In this document: in pieces, positions 24,856-36,761 of the stretch
How the letters are laid out: each line of letters starts with the position of its first letter
Numbering within the stretch: position 1 is the first letter of the stretch
Assembly: GCA_026874595.1 (NCBI GenBank)
Contig: CM049312.1
Span: 65,378,929-65,442,928, forward strand
DNA: 64,000 bases
Reading direction: 5' to 3'
Source of the DNA: Sipunculus nudus
Taxonomy: Eukaryota; Annelida; Sipuncula; Golfingiida; Sipunculidae
Program-made: the position numbers and the translations under genes
The notes under the pieces: model-generated
Databases searched by the model: none
What the model saw: the letters and a program-made list of their open reading frames with translations, nothing else
What the model was told of the DNA's origin: nothing

Positions 24856-27800
24856 TAAACAGGACAATATACAAACCTAGCGACATTCCCATTAGAATTT
24901 TCGTATATTTTAAAGCCAAACGAATATGTATGTATTTTCATTTAGGCGTTGTATACATGATTTCTGGAATGAGTGCAATAGGCCTGGTTATAATTACTGG
25001 ACCGATACCCCTGCGACTGGCAGATGGAAAGACACCGCACATTACACAATAGTAAGTAATTATTGCCAGTAGTAAACAATGCCCTGACAGCCACCATATT
25101 GGTACGACTAACTCAATACTAGTTTATCTAGTCTCAGCAAATTGCATAAAAGCTCCACGTAAATGTACTTCTCTGGCCTAAACTTGGTGGTTTATAGGGG
25201 TTTAACGTTTAAAATAGATTGCAGTGGTAGGGCTAGATATGCTGATAATGCTAAGTATCTATATGTGTAAATCATAAAATAGTTTTTAGTCGAGTTATAC
25301 TTAATTCGTCAATAATGTTACATGTATGAAGTGTCTCAATTTCATCAGAAGCCACGTGAATAATAACACAGCAAAGCGACAAGCTAGCGATGTAATTGCC
25401 ATGTAGATTCACCATAGATACATCATATAAATACCGGCTGTATCTAATTCCATTTGAAATGAAAGAGTTTTACCGGATCATGTGAACTAAATGTTCATTT
25501 TATTGAGACTGTCCCTGTCAGAGATATGAATAAACGTATCGGAATTCGTTCATTCGGCGTTATTAAAGCGACACATCAACCAACCGTCACACGCCTATAG
25601 TAAAATAAAGCTTTCCTGTTGTCTTTGCTTACAGCAAGACGATGCCTTTAATGTTGAAGTTGGGTGTGGATTTGTCAAATGCAATGGAAAAGCTTCAACT
25701 CTGGTCTGTACTTACGACAACATGTGAGTATTATCTCAGCCTGCTTCCTTCCTTTTATAATTAAATATTTTTGTATTCATAACATCTTTGATGGTTCCTA
25801 CATTTTAAAATTACACAAAATTGTATATAAAATAATTATAATAAAAATATAACTGTATGTCAGCGTCTCCAATGGACAGAATTATAATTATTTACAGTAA
25901 AGAGGAATGGAATATTATGAAGTTTCGTCAATATGTTAATATGGTAATCAGACTACATGTTATTAAAATTCAATAATATATATTTATATAAATGTATCTT
26001 TAATTTATCTTATTTAATGGATAATATACATTAACTAATCTGAAAGGTTTCTTCAGATATATTGAACACTTTGATCAGCATTAGAATCTTGGTTGAATAA
26101 ACAGTCACCATATAATATGACCTGATTCGTTCCCGGTTTGAGTTTGAGGCACATGAGTTTCTGGATACTTTCTTCGGTTTACTCACACTCGTCCTCCTCT
26201 TGCATACGGATCTCCAATTTTGGATGTGTAATTTCTTTTCCCAAAGGCCGCCGTCCTCAAGGCTCGGTGACTTTGTAGAGAAGAAATACCTTCTTGCTAA
26301 CGGCACCAGACGACTTTATGAAATAGGTTCCCCGTGTACGGGATGCCGCTCCGGTACAGGCTGGTGTTACAAAGGACTGTGTGGTAAGTCATGAACGCAA
26401 TCCCTACACACAATGGTATAGAAAAGGTGCCACAGTAGCTTTACATACAGCTACTACATGCCTTATTGTTGTATTGATATACTGTTGTATGTTCCACAAC
26501 TTAATAACTAAGTTATTGTGTATACTATTATCCATATTATAATACTAGCCACAATTATCTTGATTTTGAGTATACAAAAAAAAACCAAAAACATTTTATT
26601 GATAATACTTGTAAAATCCACAATATTGTTACGGGAGATGAGATTTGCCAGCTCTTAAAAATCCTTCATAAAATTTGTCCCAATAAGAATTTTTTTTCAG
26701 TAAGATAAACGCATGAATTGAGAAACAAATTGCAAACAATGGAATATAATCAGTAGGAATTAAAAGATATTACGATGTATTTTGGACATGAGAAATGCCT
26801 GGAGGCGAAGATATATTAGTCAGTGGTGATCGTAAACGTCTTTCCTAGAGAGATCATGAGTATATGAATATGTTGAGATGTTGAAAGGATTTTACACGAG
26901 TTATGTCTCTCGAAACCACGTAAAATAAGATATTATATTAATGTGTCAAGATAACCCATTTGCAATGAATGTGTTGTCATGTTGAAAGCTTTATACAAGA
27001 GACAAATTTCACGGAAAACCAGGTAAAATAAGATAAGATTTAAACATAATGTCAAGATAACCCATTTGTAATATTTGTTAATTAAAACGCATTGGGAGAT
27101 TAAATATCTTAAGTATGAATTATGGATATAATTTCTATATATTTATCAAAAGCTGCATATATCATAATAAGCAACATTAATTCTTAATTTTTAATTGACC
27201 AATTAATGACCCTTTGCCTTTCTGTTGCTGGGATATAAATATATAAATAACATTTAATACCCACTGGAGCTTCACTGGTCCTGTTGTCAATTATTTATAA
27301 TTATCGACCCATGGTTCATAAACCGTAATCAAACCAAGGCCTCAAGGAGATTCAACAATCTCTAAAATACTTCAACTAACCACACGCTGATAATGCACTT
27401 ATGTTATATAAATATAAGCTTGTTTTTTTTTATAAAGCGAGTTTTAGTTTAACAACCGTTTTAGCATTTATATCCTTTGTACATTAACGTATTTTTATGC
27501 TGACCTTTCGCTTTCAACTGTTTTCTGTATTTAGCCATCCTTATAGGGACCAAAGTCATGTATAAACGGTGTTGAAACACTTTCATAACATAAATAGTAC
27601 ATAGAATGAAAAGTTTGCATATAAGTCTAGAGGATAGCTTGAACGATAAATGTACGAACTAGATTTTTAAGGAGAAAATCTAGATGGTTAGTTAAAATCA
27701 CGATATAAATGCATGCAATAATAGTTCTATATTTTACATATTTGCAAATCCATTATCATTTCATAATTTCAGTTGACACCTGCCCGGCAGGTACACAGGG

Positions 27801-30800
27801 AAACGACTGCGGTAAGTACAGTTTAAGCATCATTTGATATGTTCAGGTATATAAACCAGTATTAAATGTTGAGTTGTAACTCCATTTGTTACCAGAAACA
27901 CCGATAAATACTACTCCATTTATTATTAAAAGTGATATATAATTTTTTTGCTTGTTCGTCAAACTTTCCAAATGTTATATAATCAGCTTCAGCTTTTCTT
28001 TTATTTTCTATCTACATCGTAAAGAAAGCCAAAACGTTATTAACCTACCTACCTACATACAAATCTTTTACAGTTTGTGGACTTGAGGGCCAATGTGTGA
28101 ACGGAAAGACTGACAGCAGTAAATGTCAGTGTGACTGTGACCAGTATCACACTGGACATCTGTGTGACCGTATGTATTAAGTAATAAACATGAGACATTC
28201 ATTGCCTACCAATAATCATTTCAAATAGTTCAAAAACATAAACCGGTAGTACCAAGACAACATTTATTTCTCTGTTACCTTAGATATCTATAGAAATGTA
28301 TTTTTTTGTATTTCATAATAACATGTTCATTGTTATTTAATGAACTTCTGATAAGAGCTCCTGGTTCATGTGAGATTAAATAAATTATAAATACGATTTT
28401 GGTTAAGTTTATTCAGTATTTCTTCGTTCAAAGGACCTTAAAATACAGTACGGAATGAATATGTTGTTCTTAGAAATGATGTCAATTTATGCCTATTCTA
28501 ATACGAAATACCTATACTTTCAAGAGGAATGTCAGAACTTTGGGAGTAGTTGTAACGCTGATTCTTGCAACGATCCAGTTAAAGCCAGGACGGAATGTGC
28601 CGCATATTGTAACAAATGCAGTAAGTCTCATCATTTTATTTGTGTACTATAATATTAACCGAAGGACCTCTCAATCAAATCTCCTTTAGTGTTCTCATAT
28701 TATACTGTTTATTCTGCTTTAAGCATTGCATATGGTTATATATTTGATACCCATATTCAAATTCAAAAAAGAAAAACAAAATTCAGTATCACTCTGATTT
28801 AAACAAATCATGTGCACATATTTTCTGTTTCTGAAAATAGGATATATTAAAACGAAAATTAAACTCAAAATCAAAGTAAAATTACTTTAAATGTATAAGG
28901 TTTTTTATAACAAATCATCCGCATTTGTTGCAATCATAAACAAAAGCTCTCAGTCTGGATTATTAAAAAAATATAATTATGACTTCTACCGTCACAAATC
29001 GGTTTACTCCTCTAGGGTCCCTATCTGTGTGCTCTTCTTGCTCTTGAAAGTGGTGATGATAATCTTGAGGGAATATTACATTTTTGACACTACGTTATCA
29101 AAATGTTTGTCGGTATTACTGAAAATGGATTAAAGTCTTCTGGCCACCATCATAATTCAAAGTCAAGTTCAAATCCAATTTTAATGTTTTTCTTTCTATT
29201 ATTAATGATGGTTTAAAACTAATGTTACGTTCGAAATTAAGTGTTTTTCCAATTAGTGGTATCCGAAGGCCAGGATAGGAATATATATATAAGGAAATAT
29301 AATACCTTTTAAAGTTTCCAATTTTTTTTAAAAGAGGGGATATACAAGGATAATGAGAACGAAGCTGAAAATTCAGTTGTATATATAGCGATGGGTTCTG
29401 GGGAAAAGATGAAAATGATATATCCTCTCCAAAAAATTATATATTGCTTTGATCAAAAACATAACAACAGATTTTATTTTAAACTTGATTTATACATTGT
29501 GGTTTAAAAAATATTGCATCCACGCGGTATAAATTATAGTCACACCTTAAAATTGTTAATATATGAATATTTTATATATATTCCTACTTATATATTTTAA
29601 ATCCCTGCAGTTTGCAGAGCTCATGAATATTGCGTTCATGGGTCTTTCGACACATCAAGTACTGTGTGTGGATGTGTGTGCACTGGAGGCTGGGAAGGCA
29701 AACTGTGTGACCGTAAGTATGAGAATAATAAATGACCTATGAATGAGATTTCTAAAAGTTATATTGGATTGGATATAAATATATCATTTCCTTTGTAACA
29801 TCGGATTTTTCTACTTTCAGCAATTTACTTTGATTTGATTATTTGTCATTGAAACAATAGACATTAGTATTTTTTATATATATATATATATAAATATATA
29901 ATATTAATAATCATAATTGATAATACATAGTTTATTAAAATCGGGGACTGAGAAGGTCTGCGATTTCCTTTTGCATTATATAAGCGTATTACGGTTCATA
30001 AATATATTTGGGGATAAGAAATGAATGTTATTTCCGGTTTATTTCCTGCTATAATACCTGGCTTGTCTGTAGACACGATGTTAAGTGATTAAAATTTGGC
30101 CTTTCATCCTTTCACTGAATTTGTAAGTGAAACCTAATTATTACACTTAATGAATACTGTATGGGAGATTTCGAAAATATCGATAAGTAAATACGAAATC
30201 GTCACACGCAATAGAGTTATCTTTGATACATCCGATGATAATGATATATGGACAACATCAGGCCCTCTGGTGTACTCTTTGATTAATTAAAATTAAAATA
30301 TTTCATAGAATGTATTCAAAAGACGTGTCAAAACGGTGGTGTATGGAATGCTCAGACATGCAGTTGTGACTGCACAGGTCACTTGCGAGGAGATACCTGC
30401 ACAAGTGAGTATTTTTTTTTCATCTCTTCCACCCTCAGATCTCAACAGTTTCGCTAAAAAAGACTTTTTGTCTCAGTAAGACAAACTTTTTTATTAGTTT
30501 TCTTTTATTATGATTAAGGTTATGTATGGTTAGATAAGATTCTTTATTGCTATAAATATGTTAAAAAGTTATAAATACAATGAAAAGAATAACAAATAAA
30601 TGAATTAATTAACAAATCGTATATAACAGATAACTGTCAACAAGTTAGTTTTCTACAGGGGATTGGTATAGTTCCAGGATTACTGAAACGTATGTGCTCT
30701 TTAAATAATTCTTTATATAACTTGGGATCGATCGATAACGAGCTCAAGAGTTCACTATTTAGAATAAATAATGTGCTGGGAGCTATGAATCTTTTAACAA

Positions 30801-33800
30801 AGCATTCGCTTTCTTAAGCAGTCTCTCATGGTAAATGGATTCAATAGACGGTAAAGAAGTCCTGATTGTCTTCCCAACTGAATTTTTGGATCCCCCATCC
30901 CTACGATGACAGAGAGCGTCAAGACACTATAACTACTCTATTTAATTTCAGCAGAACTGGTAGGCCTATACCAAACCCCTTAAGTCTCCTTAAAAAGTAC
31001 CGACGCTTTTGAACCTTCTTTTTACAATAATTTACATTTTCCTCCCACCACAATTTTGATTATATGTGGATACCTAGAAATTTAAAACAATAATTTTCAA
31101 AGAAGAACCATTAATTTCTATGGGCATGATCTGTGATATTTGACACCAGAATTCTATGATCATATCCTTGGTTTTACCAAGACTCAACTGCAAGTTTTTT
31201 TTTTTGTTTTTTTTTTAGAGCATTACGTAGTTATGTGTTAAGTTTCGTGCATTCGTTGTCGTTACCTCCTTGGATATGCCCGGTAACTTCTGCCATCTGC
31301 AATTTACACATTCAAACAGTCATCCGATTTGAAAACATAGTCATATGTAAACAATGAATATAGTGTTGGTGATAATACATGACCTTTTGGTGCCTCAGAT
31401 TTTAAAGACAGCTCTATGGAAATTTTATCACAGATCTTAACTTCTAGATGACGATTTAATAAAAAGACCATTATGCAATTGCACGTATTTGAATGTAAAC
31501 TTGTTGCGTTAATTCAAGAATAAGATTCTTCTGGAGAATTGTATCAAATGCTGAACTAAAATCGATAAATTTAGCATAGGTAGATTCTCGCATATCAATA
31601 TGTTTGAGGATATTATGTAGTATTATCGAAACGTCGTCATCCGTGAAACGGTTGCTGCATGCGATAAGCAAACTGAATAGGATCTGAAGTATCCGGAATG
31701 CATCGGTTAAGATAATTCAAGACCATACACTCAAAGCATTTTTAATAATAACTGACGTTAGAGCGACGGACCGGTAATGATTCAAGTCTAATACCAGTGA
31801 TTTCTTCGGAACTGGAATTATAAACGTTCGTTTGAATATATTCGGTACTATGTTCGTTCACAAGGACCAGTTGAAAAGTGAAGTCAAAATATGGTACAAT
31901 TCGTTTGCGCAGGTTGTCAGATGACGCGGCGGAATCCTATCAGGACCAGCAGCCTTGCGCACATTCAAACCACTGAAACCGTTTTTTTTTCCAAAGTTTC
32001 AATCACAAATGGGGAAAGTTATCACAGTGAATCTTTGTAACAGGGGTTAAACCCTGATCGAAATGGGCATAAAATTGATTTAAATTATCTGGTAGACTTG
32101 GGTCTTCTGTATTCTTAGCAGATCTACACTTGGCCCTGCACGGAACGATTGCCTTTAGTCCCTGCTACAACTGCCTGGGATCATTGCAAGTCAAATTCTA
32201 ATCTTTCAACGTAACTCCATTTAGCAAACTCAATGGAGCGTTTTATCTCATACTTTTACCGTTTTAACTTGTCTTTGTCTCCATTCCGGTAGATATCACA
32301 ATCACTCACGTTTGACCTAATCGAACGATCAAACCAGGGTTTGTTTTTTGAGTACACTACAACGTCTTTACTCTGCATGCACAAACTCTAGCAAAACCTA
32401 AGGAAACTAAGGCAACCTCAGTACTTTCGTTAAGGTCCACGTTAAAAAAAAGACCAATCTGTAGATACATAACATTTTTCTAGTGATTGAATAGCGATTT
32501 CGGTCAATCGTGAAGTAGATCTTACAACTGGATTGATACCGATTAGATATTGTTGGTACCTAGGCACTAGGTGGTCCATGTTGTGATCTGAGTCTCAAAG
32601 TGGGAACGCTGTAAAGACTTTTATGCATCTTTAATTGTAGTGTATCAGTGGTCTTAGACCTTGACTTCTCGCGTAGTGCATTCCACACGTTGATGTTATT
32701 TCAGGAGGGTCTTTTATAACTTTAGGTGTTTAAAGAACCCGGCTTTGATGTTGAAAGCCACTTGGTATTTGTTTTCATTTTCTGACACAATGAACGACTA
32801 CTGTGTAATAGCAGAAAAAAAAATCATTTACCTCTTCCGATGAGATGACAATCGTTAAAATGAATGCAAAGAACACCCAAGGTAGTTAAAACGAGCGGCA
32901 CTTTAGTGTCAACAAAGTGTCCGTGCACTATCTACCTTTAAGCAAAAAGCATACCCCACCACCTTTGTTTTATTAGATTAGATTAGACATAAGTTAATAT
33001 GTCGCTTGGGAGGGGCCCCCCATGTTGCGTTTTCCTCCTTTACGGTTGCATTGTTTTTATGAGCCATGAGGTGCCCCGTGACGGGAGTTATTTACTATAT
33101 ACGTTATAGTCCACTTAATAATCACCGCGGCGGACATGGTATAAATCCTCTGTACCGTAGTGAAGCGTTGAATAAAAACTTTGCATTAAGCTGTGAAAAT
33201 AAGGAAAAATAACGAGCATAAGCAAATTCTTGTCGCCAACGTTCGTAGGCATTTTAAATTTATATAACATTATTAATATGTCATATATGTGATCACAGTA
33301 GGCTAAATTTCAGTAATCCTTTGTATAATCTTTTGGCATACATTATGTGTATTTAAGAAAGCCTGGGAGATGGTCATCGTTGTATAGTTTTTCGTTCACA
33401 GGTTTATTCCTATATCTTACTTCTGCTAATTAAAGATAACCCCTTCAATATTTTTTCTTTATAAAATGAGACCAGAAAAATATCGTCCCATTGGAGACAG
33501 GCCATCCATTTTTCTTATTTATATATGTCAATATAATGTGATGGCGCCAAAATAGTCCAGACATATTTAACAAAGACTGCTGGCGACAGGTCGGACTTTT
33601 AAATTATTGATAGTCTTTCATTTTAAGGTTGGTGAAGTTTTATTGAAGCCCTGATATAAAAAATAACATGGCATAACCGAAATGTCCATACCAATGCTCC
33701 AAACTCTTTCATCTGGACAGGTAATTATTGGAAGTAATAGGAACAATTTTCCTTTCATCTCCATGCTTCCACTGTTATCGATAAAACAATCTGTATATAT

Positions 33801-36725
33801 TCCAGGGGACTGTACGGTTGGTGATCCAAATGCATGGCCGTGCACGCCAGTTGATGAGGATACGGTGTACAGGTGTTCAAACTCCTGGTACAGGGACCAG
33901 TGCCACACCCGCTGCTACCCTGACTGTAAAGGTCAGTGTTCCTATCAATAACAAAATTTTAAATTTAAATCAATAAGCATAAAAATAATCACCTTAACCA
34001 AATAAATAATAAGTTCATTATTTATATTTTGCTTGTTTTAATATAATAATAAAATAATATCAATAAGTAAATATGAAGCATGAATACATAATAATACTAT
34101 AATATAATTATCCAATAAGATAAAATTCCTTAATACTTAATTTGCGTCAAAACGTCGGAACTTTAAAAAGTTACTCCGGATATTACTAGTTTGATTTAAA
34201 GATAATTATGTTACTTTTTATATAATAAAGAATATTACCTGCGGAAATGTAACGGTGTGACCGAGATTCCGTCATGTGTCAATGGAAACTTCAATCCAGA
34301 CACCTGTCAGTGTGACTGCAAAAACGGATGGCAGGGAGAACTTTGTGACACGCGTGAGTATTAAAAGGAGTATAATGATTTTAAATGTCTGTGAAAAACT
34401 GAGTCAAATTCCCTTCACAGGTGATGTAAGTAACAAAATATTATGAATGCATTTTGTAGCCCAATGAATATCTATATTTGTATTGTATTTCTCTAAAAGA
34501 AAATCTATCATAAATATGAAATGGTATACGCCTTTGTTGACCATCAGGACATTTACAAATTGCCATCTGAATTAAACGTGTAATTTCAACTATAATCAGC
34601 AAGGCCTGTTCCAAGGAGGAGTACATTACAATTAGTTCCTAATTGCTTTATAAAACGATTTCCAATATTTTATTTATGTGCTGTTTATTCAGCTGACTGC
34701 TCTGTGAGTACACTTCCATCGACATGGCCGTGTTCTAGATGGGAACGTGACAACAGCAAAAGTTCGCTATACAAATGTTCAAACAGCTGGTTCTCAGGGC
34801 AATGCTGGTACAACTGTAATGCTGATTGTAAAGGTATTCACACGTTCATCTGTCCCTCTTTTAAAGAAGAAACTTAAATTGTGGGTTCACTTTACTCAAT
34901 CCCTTCAAACACTACATATTCTAAATGGTTAGAGCGCAGCGGATTCTTTTCTGTACTAGATAACTTGAGAAGATGCAACATTCATTTGCAGTCTACATTA
35001 GATACATTGATTCATTTTTATCACTCAGGTTCAACGCATTTAAATACATTTTAAGATGATGATTGTAAACTGATAAATTCGATTGATAAATTAATTGCTG
35101 ACAAGGTTAATCAAACCTAAGCTACCCATGTCCTTTATCCGGAGTGAATGTGCTTGCATATACTGGTTGGTTTAATAAATTTTCTGTTTGTTAACATAAT
35201 TTTACGTATGCCCTATTTAATTTCCCCATTTTGGTATCCATACTGTATTTTATTCCTGATTGTGATTCTTTATGTATGCCATAGCTGCTTTCCTGAAGAA
35301 ATGCAGTGGCGTGACAGAGATTCCATTTTGTGGCAATGGAGTTTTCAATCCCGATTCCTGTCAATGTGACTGTTCAAATGGTTGGATGGGTGACCAGTGT
35401 GACACACGTGAGTATTCAATCAAAAGAGCTGATCAGTGTGACACACGTGAGTATTCAATCAAATGAGCTGATCAATGTGACACACGTGAGAACTTAATAA
35501 AATGAGCTGATCAGTGTGATAGACAGGAGTATTAAATCAAATAAACCTACCTGAATCACGTGAATAATCAATCAAATGAGCTAGTATTCAATCAAATGAG
35601 TTGATCAGTATGACACACGTGAGTGTTAAATCAAATGAACCTACCTGTATCACGTGAATATTCAATCAAATGAGCTAGTGTGACACACGTAAGTATTTAA
35701 TCAAACGGAACTATTTCGTATGTTGTTCAGCAGACAAATCCGACCTTTCTTATTATAATGCACATATTTGTGCAAAGGTTAAATCACACGTTTAATTTCT
35801 ATCGAATTGTGTGAGGGTATTGTTAATCGTTATCTAAAAGATCGTTTTTTCTTTACCATGTGAACGGTGTGTAGGGCAAGTGTACACGATGGTGTAGGAT
35901 AGTATCAGGATAACACATAAGGATAACCAAATGTTTGTTTGGATAATTTATGTTAGGAAAAACAGCGTGAATGTTGCAACTTTAATATACTACGAACCTT
36001 TGTCATCGAAAACTCGAAAATAACAACTTGAGATTATCATATTATATCATGTAAGATCTGGGCATTACTCAATCCAGAAACACAGTTCCTTTGTTTTGTT
36101 TAAGTAATGGATTATTGTCGTCTGAAGCCCGATCACTTACTATTTCACAAATTGTCGAATTAGCGAATAATTATATATTTTTAGAGAAAAGTATTATGCA
36201 AAATACAAAAATGAATCAGTTACAAAAATTGAACCTGATCAAGTGTCAGTGTCACGTGTCAGCTTTGGAACGCCAAAGAATATGCCGTAATCGATACACG
36301 TTTCGGATCCAGGGGCGGTTTTGGGGTTTAGATTTTAACGTTTGTATTGGAAGAATACATCTTAATATATTCCATTCTGTCTGAAACATAAGGTTAAAAA
36401 AGACTGATAAAATTAAGCATTTTAATTAAACAGTTTTGCATTAACAGAAATTAATTTAAATTAAAATGAATCATGAAACAAGTGCTTAGATCGTACTTGA
36501 ACATTGGAGAAGCAATGTCATAAACGTTAGAGCTAACCTTATTTCTAAAATGATATAATAGGGGTCATTGCAAAGATTTGATCAGGATAATCATATTCGA
36601 ACAAATAATATTTTTGAATTTCATTTATCCTGTTCAACCACCTTCTATAATGTCAAATCAGATTTAATAATTATTTATTCCCTACTTAATACTTAAAGGT
36701 GTAAACACAATAACAATAAGCTGCT

Positions 36726-36761
<36 letters not shown>

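Noticed and set aside
28525-28620. Calling the gene a toxin because of the CAP and ShK-like modules
   Set aside because: Both modules occur widely in non-toxic secreted proteins, and nothing here shows venom function.
35395-35720. CRISPR-like repeat array
   Set aside because: Units are contiguous without unique spacers, derive from an exon end, and lie in a eukaryotic gene.
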